Positions 11,049 through 22,512 of a stretch of DNA of 64,000 bases are shown here, piece after piece. Made by a program: the position numbers and the translations under genes. The stretch's first letter is position 1. Every line of letters begins with the position of its first letter. This DNA comes from Entoloma clypeatum (lineage: Eukaryota > Basidiomycota > Agaricomycetes > Agaricales > Entolomataceae): NCBI GenBank assembly GCA_963565915.1, contig OY751492.1:4898001-4962000 (forward strand). The letters run 5' to 3'. The notes under the pieces are model-generated. The model searched no databases. It saw only the letters and a program-made list of their open reading frames with translations, and was not told the DNA's origin.

Positions 11049-14000
11049 TTGCCTTGTATGACTGCAGACAATAGAACCTATGTCATCCCTGCCAAGCGAG
11101 CCGCTGCGTCGACTAAGATTGTGAAGGGAGATAAACCTCCGAAAAGACGAGAAATCAGGCTGTTAGCGCAGCTCAAAACACGACGAGGACCAAAGGTTAT
11201 CCGACCTGAGGTTGACAGCGGATGTGAGCGCACATGCATCCATCCCAGAATAGTACGCGAACAGAACCTCCCCACGCGAGGAATACCACCCATAGCAATT
11301 CTAAATGCGGATGGATCACCAAATCGACAACAGAAAGCGAGCCAACTTGCCGAAGTCAAACTGGACTTGGGAGCACATCAGGAAACCATGGAAGCAATGG
11401 TACTGGACATTGGGAGAACAGACATGCTCTTGGGACATGACTGGTTGGTGCACCACAACCCCACAATCAATTGGACAACCGGCGCGGTAACATTTAACCG
11501 GTGCCCAACAACATGTCGGACCAAACACTCGGATTTCAGGGTTAACCTTAATGGTCGCAAACACCGAGTTCGCATGGTTGAGGTGCGCGACAAAGATGCA
11601 CCCAAAAAGTCGGATCAGAAATGGAAGCCTGGAGACCCTATTTTGGAAGCTGTCACTCCCACACCACCTCCCACAACCAAACGACCCTCATATGTTGAAC
11701 GATTTGCTCATCTTTTCGAGAAAGAGAACTTTGACAAGATCCCAAAGGAGAGGGAATGGGACCATGGTATCGAACTTACACCGGACGCACCAAAGGAACT
11801 AGGGGGGAATACATATCCTATGACGCAAAAGGAACAAGAAGAATTGGACGCATTCATTGACGAGGGTCTAGCAACGGGAAAAATCCGCCCGTCCAAATCC
11901 CCTTATGCCTCCCCTTGCTTCTTCATCAACAAAAAGGATGGCTCCAAACGATTGGTACAAGATTACCGCATGGTCAATAAATTCACGGTCAAAGACAAGT
12001 TCCCACTCCCACGAATATCCGATCTCTTGGACGTACTGAAAGATGCGGTCTACTTCAATAAAATGGACATCATGTGGGGCTATAACAACGTCCGGATTAA
12101 GGAGGGCGATGAATGGAAAGCTGCCTTCCTCACCAGTCGAGGATTGTTCGAACCATTGGTCATGTTTTTCGGTCTTTGCAACTCCCCGGGAACGTTCTCT
12201 CGAATGATGGCTAGTCTATTCCGGGACCAGATCCGCCGACGTATCTGCGTGATCTACATGGATGACATCGTGGTTATCGGTAAAACCAAGGAAGAACTCG
12301 CGCGAAACACTGAAGCAATCCTACAGATCCTATCGGACAATGATTTGTTCCTAAAGGAGAAGAAGTGTTTATGGGAAGTAACGAAATGTCCTATATTGGG
12401 ATATGTGGTTGGTGAGGGACGTGTTGAGATGGAAACTGAGAAGGTGGATACAATTCGAAACTGGTGAGCACCCACATCAAAAAAGAAAGTTCAGAAGTTC
12501 CTTGGATTTGCTAACTTCTATCGACGATTTATTGAAGGGTACTCAAACATCGCAAAGCCTCTCACCGCGCTCACAGGTGGAACGGCATTTACTTGGGGAC
12601 CAACAGAGCAGCAAGCTTTTGAAGGTCTCATACGGGCAATTACATCGGCACCGGTCTTGGCATTACCGAAACCAGAGGGACAGTTCAGGGTTGAAACCGA
12701 TGCATCGGGCTATGCAATTGGAGCAGTACTCTCTCAGAAGCAAGACGACAAATGGCACCCCATCGCGTTCTTGTCGCGGACCATGTCCGCGGCCGAACAG
12801 AATTACGAGATATACGACAAGGAACTTCTGGCAGTCATGGAAGCATTGAAAGATTGGAGACACTATCTGCTCGAAGCCAAGGAACGTTTTGAAATCTTGA
12901 CCGATCATAAGAACCTGGAATACTTCCGTCGTCCTCAGGACCTGAATCAACGACAGCGACGCTGGAAAATGAAGTTACAGGACTATGACTTCGAATTACG
13001 GCATGTGCCCGGCAAGACCAATGCGAAAGCGGACATCCTGTCACGCTTACCCTGGTATGAAGCAGAACTCGAACCACAGGACAGTGACCAAATGCTCAAG
13101 GAGGGACTATTCTTGAAATGATTGGAATCAGAAGATGTGGTACAAATGGAGATGTTCACGGAGGAACAATTCTGTGAAGGGGGTGAAACATCTGATTCCA
13201 TCAAAATTGGAAACGTCACGACCATCGAAAATCCGTGGATTGCACGCATCAAGGGTTCAAACCGCATGGAGACAGAAGTAGCCCAGGGTCTAAAGAAGAA
13301 TCCTCATTGGTATCAACAGGAAAACGGCATCACATATGCAGGCGAACGAGTCTATGTCCTGCCAGATCCACAATTGCGACAAGAATTGATGTTTGAATCA
13401 CACGATGCACCAGTGGCTGGACATCCAGGACAGTACCGGACACATGAACTCCTCACTCGCACCTACTGGTGGCCTACCATACTGCATGATGTGAAGAAGT
13501 ACGTGAAGGGTTGCAACACTTGTCAACGCAACAAGATTAACCGACAAAAGCGACATGCTCCGCTACATCCCCATGCAGCACCAAGTCACCCATGGGAAGA
13601 CATAGGAATCGACGTCGTGGGACCGATACCAGAATCTGATGGAAAAAACGCAATTCTGGTCATCACGGATAGACATTCAAAGATGCTTCACCTCATTCCG
13701 ACAACCGTGGAACTATCGGCTGAAGGATTAGCCAAGATCTATCGGGATCAGATATGGAAGCTTCATGGGATCCCCAAGAAGATCATCAGCGATAGGGGAC
13801 CACAGTTCGCTGCGAAGTTCATGGAGATACTCTGCCACATGTTAGGGATCAAGAGGAACCTGTCCACCGCATACCACCCACAGACTGATGGACAGGCCGA
13901 GCGATCGCATCAGGAAACAGAAGCATTCTTACGAGACTTTGTCAACCATCTACAGGATGATTGGGCAGAATGGATCGCAATCGCAGAGTTCCAGTACAAT

Positions 14001-14657
14001 GACAAAGAACACCAGGCAACGAAGCACACCCCATTCTACCTCAACTACGGTTTACATCTGTGGAAGGGAGAACTCGTGTTAGAAGATACCAATCCGGCTG
14101 CCAACGACTTCTTGAAAAAACTCAAACAGGCACGAGAAGAAGCCAATGCTGCGCTGAAACAAGCACAGGATCAGATGAAGAAGACAGTTGACACACGGCA
14201 AAGTCCGTCTCAGGACTACCGCATCGGAGACAAGGTGTGGCTGGAAGGGACTAACATCAGGACCGATCGTCCCTCAAAGAAACTTGATGCACTCCGACAT
14301 GGACCATTCAAAGTCCTAGAGAAGAAAGGAGCTAGCGCGTACCTTCTTGATCTTCCGAAGACTTGGAAGATGATTCACCCTGTGTTCAACGAGACCCTGT
14401 TGTCACCATATGAAACTCCGAAGTACGCCATCCAGAAAAAGAAACCAGCCCCTGATCCGATCATCGTCGAAGGACGAGAAGAGTACCATGTGTCTACGAT
14501 CCTAGACTCTTGAAAGTTCTGCGGAAAGATCCAGTACCTCGTCCAGTGGGAAGGATATGGCCCAGAAGAGAACACATGGGAACCGCGAGCTAATGTTCAG
14601 AACGCTCAAGATTTGATCCGTGATTTCCATCGGCAGAACCCGTCACGTCCACGATAA
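11049..14657 (+). pseudogene. pol: Gypsy Pol polyprotein with three in-frame TGA stops
   Basis: Continuous frame, in the -1 frame relative to Gag, interrupted only by TGA at 12465, 13119 and 14511. Order: aspartic protease (EVDSGCERT), reverse transcriptase (RLVQDYRMVN, then catalytic YMDD in CVIYMDDIVV), RNase H (VETDASGYAIGAVLSQ, YDKELLAV), integrase zinc finger (HPGQYRTHELLTRTYWW, then CNTCQRNK) and catalytic DDE core (DVVGPIPES, SDRGPQF, DGQAERSHQETE). The C-terminal chromodomain lies after the third stop ([20 protein letters not shown], near 14529-14588). Each TGA can be explained by one C-to-T change from CGA arginine. It would make the replication enzymes if the stops were absent. Confidence 0.9.
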
Positions 14658-14780
14658 AAGACACCCGTTGAAATCAGCAACAGCATCGACCTCATCAGTC
14701 AAAAAACCCACCGAGTTCTCCGCTCCGTCTTCAATATAGCTACTCCATTCTTCCTCTATCTCTCCAACATCCTCCGCACC

Positions 14781-15143
14781 ATGTCCACCGCCACCACCAC
14801 ATCCACTGAAACCAACCCCGCCATCACTGCCCTCATGGGTGAAGCCCTCTCCATGAGAGACCAGATCCACGCGCTAGAAGCCTCGCTTGCCGACATCCTG
14901 CATCGACAGATGCACATCCGCCTCCATTCTTTATCCGACCTCCCCATCACACCAACCCCCGAAGAAAAACAAATCCTCGGGAACTACACCCGTACGCTGG
15001 TCGTTGAAAACCGGCGCATCCGACTGGCCGTCCGGAGTCTCGAACTCGCCGTCGCCATCAACAAAGAGTTAATAGACGATTGGAGTCTCAAGGAGAATGG
15101 CTCCTGGACAAACAACGACGATGCCGGAGGATGGGGACAATGA
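14781..15143 (+). CDS. Small accessory protein between pol and the 3' LTR
   Basis: 120 residues, intact. It starts in a Thr-rich stretch (MSTATTTSTETNPAIT), then has a heptad-like helical segment (MRDQIHALEASLADILHRQ) and a second helical part (ENRRIRLAVRSLELAVAI), ending acidic and Trp-rich. A short coiled-coil protein is likely. It lies about 120 bp after the chromodomain stop and ends 35 bp before the 3' LTR, a place where some Gypsy elements carry an extra gene. I do not recognise a named family. It is open while pol and gag are broken, but its small size makes that weak evidence of selection. Confidence 0.5.
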   Translation: MSTATTTSTETNPAITALMGEALSMRDQIHALEASLADILHRQMHIRLHSLSDLPITPTPEEKQILGNYTRTLVVENRRIRLAVRSLELAVAINKELIDDWSLKENGSWTNNDDAGGWGQ

Positions 15144-15177
15144 CTCTGTGAGGACACAGAGCTTGAGGAGGGGAACA

Positions 15178-15565
15178 TGTTACGGACTTACCGGTTTGTA
15201 TGCTATGCACTTTTCCCTTGCATTGTACCTTCGTCATTTCTTTGACTCATCGGACCGCTTATTCATTTACCTTTACTCTACCATTCTCCTTTAGTATACT
15301 TCGCTCCCGCGCTGACTCGCACTCCGCAGTAGGGATTACTCAGTCCGCAGTCGTCTGACTCACTTCGCACTGCCTTTCCGCAGTTACTGACTCATCCGCA
15401 CTGCCTTCCGCAGCTACTGACTCACTCGCTACCGCTCGTAGCCAGTACTATATAAACCCCATGTACCATAGCTACATTCCTTAGATTTAGCAATCACTTT
15501 GCTCTTCGCCTTTCCACTTCCTGCATACTCTGCCCGAACCTTGGAACGGTTTGTTAAGCATAACA
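15178..15565 (+). repeat. Gypsy 3' LTR
   Basis: 388 bp, preceded by the purine tract GAGGAGGGGAACA (15165-15177), the likely plus-strand primer. About seven differences from the 5' LTR, all transitions; five fall at CpG (four read CpA in the 5' copy, one reads TpG in the 3' copy). Confidence 0.95.
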
Positions 15566-16250
15566 CGTCGCATGCGCGCAAGTGTTCAAGATTACCACCA
15601 TATCCAAAATCACGAAGGAAACAGGCTGGACTCACGAGGATGGTTGGATCAAAGAACTTGGGGTGTCTCTCTTGGCGCTTCTCCATTCACATTTCCCCTT
15701 GCCTTCACCTGAGGATGCTCCGAAAGCGCCCCGATGACACTCTGCAGGTCAGAAACACTGTTCGAAATGTGGTTCCCCCGATCACATCAGTATGTCGACT
15801 CACTCTAATCCTTTACTTGCTCTAACGAAATCTCTCTATCCAGGTTCAAACAGTAGATGTCCAGTGAAACAGCGCTCATTCCCACCAGCCCCTCAAAATC
15901 ATCAAGGAAATGACAAGAACGCCCCACCATGTTCAATTTCCATTGCACTTCCATTGGCAGGTGCTACTCCCTCCGCGGATCCCAGTTCCTCAACGGGGGT
16001 GCCATCTTTGTCTGTTCCTCTCTTCACACCTCCGCACGTGCCCCTGATATCTTCGTGTTCGCCAAATACACCGTACTCCAAACCTCCAACTGGTCATCCT
16101 TTAATGCCTAACCCTTACGCTCCAGCATCTACTGCTCCAACTCCCCTCCGTTATCAGCATCTTCTAGCCGCGTCTTTGCATCAAGCAGTGATCCCCGTCC
16201 TCCTCAAAATCAAATTCCATCTCATCATCAAGACCTATCCATTCGTCGTC
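15566..16250 (+). pseudogene. RecQ helicase C-terminus after the Gypsy insertion
   Basis: After the right CGTCG duplication the frame broken at 8961 resumes: VACAQVFKITTISKITKETG and on to PSPEDAPKAPR, then an in-frame TGA (15735-15737). Past the stop the same frame continues into a zinc-knuckle-like CSKCGSPDH, and across a probable intron (15791-15842) to SNSRCPV. A Ser/Pro-rich tail follows to about 16250. The TGA may therefore be premature (CGA to TGA). The gene ends tail to tail with the DUF6589 gene. Confidence 0.65.
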
Positions 16251-16283
16251 TGTAGGATTGGTAGGTCCTCCCCTTGTTGCTTT

Positions 16284-17029
16284 TTAGGATGTCATCATAA
16301 TCATCATCCCTTGGCCCATCACATCAGAGATACTATATTTCGTCGTTCTCCCAGGCACAAAGATATTTGCCTGTTCCTTTTCCATGAACCCTTGTAGTTT
16401 CTCAAATGTCAACTGCATCTCTGGTGGTGAATGTCGCGTTGACTTTTTGCTGAGTGGGAAAGATTCTTCAAAATGAAGTCGGACATTCTTGTATATATCA
16501 ATTAATGAAGACTGGGCGAGAATGCGTTCTTTCTGATGGTTTGAGTATTTTCCGCTATAAATTATTGTGTTCAACAAGTCAATCAATCGTGCGGAAAGAA
16601 CCTTTCTTTCCTGTCGGATTGCAGAGAATGTTCTGGCATATAGCAGTGCTGTCAAATGTGTTGGATTGGGCATCAAACAAAGTAAATTACAACTTACCTC
16701 AACACCGGAGGATAGTTAAAGTGCATATTTTCCAAATACCTCTGCATTTCTGCTGCATACTTATGTTTTCCACAGCCGCGGAAAATATACATCCACGGAA
16801 AATAGAGATCCTCAACGCAGCCCATGTTGCCATCGTTAAGTCCACGTGAAATTTCCTCATACAGCAAGAAGTATTGATTTCTCAACAGCATATTCTCATT
16901 TTGCTGGTCATGACTGGCCTCACTTTGAATCTGGGCCCAAGTTGTAACATCGCCGTGTCCAATGTACTTGAGACTGATTTCATTGGCCAGCTTTTTTAGG
17001 TCCTCCCAGGATAGGTTTGTTGTGGCGAA
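16284..17029 (-). pseudogene. DUF6589 protein, C-terminal part (separated by KDZ insertion)
   Basis: Reads on the minus strand from the KDZ left boundary: VFATTNLSWEDLKKLANEIS, NQYFLLYEEISRGLNDGNMG, then an intron (about 16646-16691) and ICQNILCNPTGKKGSFRTID followed by a TGA where tryptophan is expected. A frameshift follows, then YSNHQKERILAQSSLIDIYK and RHSPPEMQLTFEKL. These are conserved blocks of the DUF6589 family as I remember it, found in many copies in Agaricomycetes. The N-terminal half is at 27148-28912. The function is not established; I infer a transposase role from its place in a TIR element. Confidence 0.75.
17022..17029. repeat. Target site duplication (GTGGCGAA), left copy
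   Basis: GTGGCGAA directly precedes the CACCTCGACATC terminus at 17030. The same eight bases follow the opposite terminus (27148-27155). Eight-base duplications are known for Zisupton/KDZ and hAT elements. Confidence 0.95.
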
Positions 17030-17699
17030 CACCTCGACATCACAATCTGATGGTATCATAAGGCTGCCATAGTACCCCCCCTTTGGCAGGTCTACAGACC
17101 TGGATTTCGCTTTCCCCCACCAAGTGCCAATAAATCATGAAATAATCCTGATTTCTACTTCACGAAAAACGACAGTCAATCATGAAAGGGTGTGATCTAT
17201 TCTTGATCTCTCCCATCATTATCAACTGTTCCGCGCCGACCTCCGTCACTGCCATCAATGCTCGCCCCCAGTGAGTTGCGCCAATGCCGATCAACGTCCC
17301 GCCCATCAAACCGACTCCCAGGACCCTTTCCTCGCATCACAGTCACTGCCAACCGTCGTCCCACACATCAAACCGACTCCCAGACCCTTTTCCTACACTC
17401 CCGATCATCGTCCCGCCCATCAAACCGACTCCCAGGACCCTTTCCTCGCATCAAAGTCACTGCCAACTGTTATCCCACACATCAAACCCACTCCCAGACC
17501 CTTTTCCTACATCGAAATCACTCCCGATCATTGTCCGCCCATCAAACCAACTCCCAAGACCCTTTCCTCACATCCAACCGTCGTCCCACACATCAGCCCG
17601 ACTCCTTTTCCTCCATCAAAACCACCCCCCCGATCATCATCCCACCCATCAAACTGACTCTCAGCACCTTTCGCCGCATCAAAGTCACTCGCAACTGTC
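17030..17699 (+). repeat. KDZ element left terminal inverted repeat
   Basis: Starts CACCTCGACATCACAATCTG. The first 230 bp are unique; then from about 17290 a series of 50-57-bp units repeats, each built on CATCAAACCGACTCCCAGACCC followed by a TTTCCTCGCATC-like or TTTCCTACACT-like spacer. Weaker similarity between the two ends continues inward to about 17960. The long open frames here in three frames are products of the repeat, not genes. Subterminal repeats of this kind commonly bind transposase. Confidence 0.95.
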
Positions 17700-18492
17700 G
17701 TTCCACCCATCAAATCAACTTCCGCACCTTCTGCCATGCTGCCTCGCGTCCATTGAATCAACTCCCACGCCCTGTCTATTGGCTTCCATGTCCGTTACAC
17801 CCTTTCCGTTCTCCCGCCTCTCACACTGCCCTCATGACTTCACGCGCTCCCTCCCCCTTTCACTTTAGGGACGGCTCCCTCCCTCCGGACATTCCTGTCA
17901 ACAAAGTCTGCAACCACGCCAAGGAAAGGGTGTGAAAATCCAATGAAAGTCCTTGGACATGCCGTGGCGCAGGTCTCTCGGAGCGTCCTACCCCCATCAG
18001 CAACCAACGGCATCGCACCCCTCTCTCGGAGGCTCCCACGCCCATCATTGTCCAAACGTCCCTCGTTCGTCTCTCACAGCCTATCGCCTCTCATCCAAAG
18101 GTTCAGTCATCCCTCGTTCATGTGTCTCACCGTTTGTTGGCAGTGTCTTGCGCGTGCATCGCCCTCCACAGGTGAGACGCCCTCCCATCTCTCGCAACGC
18201 ATGTCTCTGGGAGCGTCTAACGCCCGACCCATCATTCAACAGTGCTCATTCATGTCAGCCCGTCCCTGCATCAAAGTTTGCCTACATCCCTGGGAGCCTC
18301 CCACGCCCGTCATTTTCCCTCGTTCGTCTCTCCATCCAAAAGTTCAGTCGTCCCTCGTTCACGTGTCTCACAGCCCATCCCTGCATCAAAGTCTGGCAGT
18401 GCCTTTCATATGCATCGCCCCCGCCCTCCCATCTCTTGGAGGCTCTGAGTCCCACGGCCTGTCATCGAACATCTCTCACAGCCCGTCCATGC

Positions 18493-21400
18493 ATCGAAGT
18501 ATCACATCCACCAAATCCAAGAAAATAGGTCTCGTCTCAAGAAGTGTTACTCATGTTCGTGCTGCATCGTCGATTGCGGTTACTGATCGTGTTCGACGCC
18601 TCAATTCTGTGGCCCTGGCCCGTGAACGGGAGGAATCTCATTCACGCTATCTATGAAATCTCACTGGTTTGTCCCTTCCCTCCACACGGCACATATCTGA
18701 TGACATTATGCAAGGTCTAAGCAAGACCTCCATAGATGCATTGAACAATCATCATGTTCGAAAAGGTTCCCACCCTGTCGTCAACGATGAAGAGTGGCAA
18801 GATGAGGTGATGGATGTTGTTGGTTCTGACTTGCCCGTGGATGGAGGAGAACAGGAGAACATAATTTATGACCTGCGCGACATTGCTACCAGCAGGTATG
18901 TTTTGACTTGGTTCATCAGAGCTTTGGCTATAGTAGAGTTTTCTTTGGCAGGTGGAAGAGTCGTCACTACATTGATCATCGCTCCTGGAAACTTCGACGT
19001 GAAACACTCCTCAGAAAATGGGAGTCGCTCCTGGATTCCCTCGTCAATGCATATCTCCACTGGCGTAAAAATGCGTCAATGACTCCTGACAGACTGGTCG
19101 AAGAGTCGTCCGTCTATGATTTCTCTATCAATGTCATTGACATTTACACGCTGGTGACATCGGCTTCCATCTCCCGTCCCGCAAACTCTCTGTCAACTGC
19201 TGAAGATCTCGTCCGAGCAGGATATATAGGTTCTTCGCCTGAGAACCCTCAACTCGCCGTTTCGCTAAAGACATTGGAGTTATTTCATGTCATCCGCCTT
19301 CACCGTGCGTCATTCAGCGTAGAAGCCTTTGCTAAGGTCGTTTGTTACTTTTATTTCGTGAGTACCTCCCCATATCCTTCCTGACTTTCCTCAAGCAATC
19401 CATAGATCCCGTATCGACGAACATATCGAACTGCACTGTCTGATGCATTTGATGTTTACCTAGCCATTCGACGCCTTGTGGATCAACGAGTTGCTCAGGC
19501 ACTTGACAGAGACACACCGAATTACCGGGTTCTTCATGCATGTCCGCCATGCACATATGAGGTAATTACCATTTGATGTCTCTTTAGTGATCCCCCTCAT
19601 TCCCGCAGCTGATAGGTGAACCTGAGTTGAGGTACCGCTGGATGTGGGCGATCGATGGCAACAATTCATTGAAGCGTATCAAAGGTATTGGCAACCGACA
19701 AGTCAGCGATACCCGCACATTTGAAGACAGTGATTACTTCTTGTCGACATCTTTTGTCAATGGTTTTGCAGATGAGGTGAAACGGCGTCCATTGCAACCC
19801 ACTGAAGATGGCAATATTGAGGGCGAGACTGATGAAGAAGTTGGTGATCCAACTGATGGTATATTGGACACCACACCCTCAGGATGCACCAACAATTGGA
19901 AGACTGCAGCATCTGATGAGAAAAAGAAAATGTGGGCAGTTTTCTCCGAGGCGGGGATATTTGCGAGCGCCTGCCGTCATGGATTGATATTGTGGATCAC
20001 AGATATGGTTCAAAGCGGTGAGCTGTGCGTTCTGATGTTCTAATTACATACTGTTCCTCTTGGTGACCCTCTTTCAGGGCAAAATATCCCCTTGCTATGA
20101 TAGCAAAGGGTCTGGAGCTGTTCGGGACTCGAAATGTTGTCGGCTACGACATTGGCTGCGAGTTCGGCAAGACTGTCGTTTCAACATCTCTTGCGCGTTC
20201 GTTCAGTGACCAAGAATTTCGTTGCTGTGTCAATGCATTCCATGGTTACTCCCACAATTACCTCTGCCAGCTTCGTCACCATCCGAATGGCATTGAAGGC
20301 ATGGGTCTCGAAGATCTCGAAACTCTTGAGCGCATTTTCAGCGCATCAAACTCACTTGCGTCTGTCACACGCTACATGTCTGCTTATCGTCGTCGAGTCT
20401 TTATTGACCTTTACTTTCAGCAATGGGATGCAGAAAAATATCAAAACCTCGCAACGATGCTCCATCATAATTATGTTCAAGCTCTTCAAATTATCGAGAC
20501 TAACTCCCGCGATGTGCAAGAAGTTCTTCAACTTAAAGGTCTCTCTGAGGATGACCTTGATAGATTCATTTCTAGCGAACGCCAGTATTTTGAGACTCTT
20601 GGCAAAGAGTCTGAGGGAGATCTTCATGCCACTGCTTACGTCGAACTTCTTGAGGAGCTGAAAGCTGTCGAGTAAGTGACAATTGAAATTGAGTGGCCTT
20701 GTTTCATGTTTCTTTCAGTGCAAAGTACGACGATGCCGCATCGCTTTTTCGCATTCAAACACCTCAAGACTACCACTTCATTGCACCAGAGCAGTCTTAT
20801 GCCCACAACCTATCAATAACACGACATGCTGACACCGAACGTCGGCATCTACGTGAGCAACGAGATCGCCTGGTGGCGGAAATTGCCCAGTTGGAAGATC
20901 ATATGAACATTCATTCACGCTGGATGCCCGCGAGTCCTGAATACGAGAGGACACTAAAGTATATAGCTACTCGGAAATACAAACAAGCCCTCGACAACCT
21001 TCATAACCTCGTGATCAAGCGGCTGTTTGAGCTACACCGTCTCAACCTCTCGCAAACAGGTAAGCTCTTGTCAATACATTTAGCTTTCTAACGATGTTCC
21101 AAGGCTATCGCATGCGCACTCACATTGCCAAATCCCTGCAAACACGTTCCAAGGCAATCCGCAATGCTGTCAAGCGGTACAATGATTTTGCGCCTCCTCT
21201 TGGGCGGCCTACACTCGACTGGAGCAAGGTTTCTCACTACAGCTTCCTTGACGAGTTTGATCTCCTTCGAGATACCCGAAATGACATCTGCGATAAGCCC
21301 TGGGCAGATCCTGTCATACGCGAGACTATGCAAAAATATCAACGGCTCCAACGTGCGAAGGAGGAGATCGTGCGCTGTAATATTGAGATTCGGCGGCTCC

Positions 21401-21765
21401 ACACCTCGATTCTTAACGAGAATCATTTTTTTAATACAATTACTAACGCTGACAATGACAGTAACCCCTTGGGCACAGAACTCTACGAGTTCATAAAACG
21501 ACGACGTTTGGTTAACAAAATACTTCTCACACGTATTTTCCAGACTCACGCATTGACGGGATTCACTGGGGATCGAACGCCGGGGGTACTAAAGGGCGGT
21601 GTCAGGACTCACATTGAGGCTACGGTATTGGGGGGGACTGGACCGTCAGGCTGCGCTGTGGATGGCACATTTCAGGATTCTGATGTTGAAGATGAAGAGC
21701 TCGACGATGATGGTGTGGGTGATCTCAACAGTCTTGTTGAATTCATGGCAAACATTAGCATATAG
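18493..21765 (+). CDS. KDZ-family transposase
   Basis: Seven exons fit: up to 18895, 18952-19357, 19406-19561, 19609-20024, 20078-20671, 20719-21059 and 21104-21765. Family blocks appear in order: PCTYE with CPPC (zinc-binding), MWAIDGNNSLKRI (first acidic residue), CRHGLILWITDMVQSGELAK, VVGYDIGCEFGKT (second Asp), CCVNAFHGYSHNYLCQLRHHP, then EGMGLEDLETLERIFSASN (the Glu). It catalyses DNA cutting and joining at the element ends with an RNase H fold. The N-terminus is uncertain: the frame runs from about 18493 through a TGA at 18654-18656 where CGA is plausible. The donor at 20025 (GTGCGT) is chosen because it restores the SGELAKYPL block. Confidence 0.9.
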
Positions 21766-22512
21766 CATAGCAGTTGTCGTGTTTTCGAATGGCTATGTCT
21801 GGCACGCTCCTATACGCCAAATAGTACTCGTGTCATTGCACTCGCAAGTGAGCATTGGCATAAAAGAGTCTGCAGCACACACATACTAATGCGAAAGTTC
21901 GAACAAGGGCGATGTCATATGGGGACTCTAGTTTCATTGTGATTATCGGTGTCAACCTATTGAGTTACACCATGAAGCGATGTTGAGGGGATGGATGTTG
22001 GCATTATATGAGATAACTCGGTGATTATTGTGTGGTTTACACTAGGAGGGAATATCCAACTTGATGTATTTGGCAAGACTCGGAAAACGAATGAAAGAGA
22101 ATATGATTCCACCCCCTCTGTTCTCGCGATGCTATTAAGGTGACACATCTAGTACTATTTATAGGTCAGACTTTGTTTGTCGTTCGAGACCACTGCAGCC
22201 TTGGTGGATGAGCCATACTTATGATTGACTGGCAATCTTAGAGCTGCGTCGTGCTCTGGTCATGAAATACAAGTTAAGTTTCAGCTCTCTAACTAAACTG
22301 AAGTTTGGCATCTCTTCTCAATCTCGTTCAGGTGTCTTTCGTGTACTACTAGTAACTCGAAGTTCTACTCAGAAATACAGCTGTACATGATCAGTTTTGC
22401 GTCATGAGCAACAGGTCGTCATTTCAGGGACAGTCATATTCTATATGGAGATGTCACAGGAAATTGTTGGTCGTCGATCATCTCTTCTTTTCTCCCCCCA
22501 ACACTCAGCACG

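Larger units (their letters stand above)
8962..15565 (+). mobile_element. Ty3/Gypsy chromodomain LTR retrotransposon, full length
   Basis: 6604 bp with two 388-bp LTRs, a self-priming-type primer site, gag with two zinc knuckles, protease, reverse transcriptase, RNase H, integrase and a C-terminal chromodomain, plus a small 3' gene. The 5-bp duplications are intact. The LTRs differ at only about seven positions by eye, so the insertion is fairly recent. Even so, pol has three in-frame TGA stops and gag a frameshift, so this copy is not autonomous. The chromodomain places it among chromoviruses, which target integration through histone marks. Confidence 0.95.

Noticed and set aside
12465..14513. 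Programmed TGA readthrough in Gypsy pol
   Set aside because: Three separate readthrough sites would be needed, there is no shared context at the stops, and gag is also frameshifted; decay is simpler.
6391..15737. Telomere-linked RecQ helicase (subtelomeric TLH type)
   Set aside because: No telomeric repeat is present and the gene sits between inverted terminal repeats with a DUF6589 partner, so a transposon setting fits better; it cannot be fully excluded without chromosome position.
17258..17935. Long overlapping open frames in three phases, Pro/Ser/His-rich (and their mirror at 26389-26919)
   Set aside because: They are translations of the 50-57-bp subterminal repeats in the KDZ termini; all phases are open because the units lack stops, and both copies are identical non-coding repeat.
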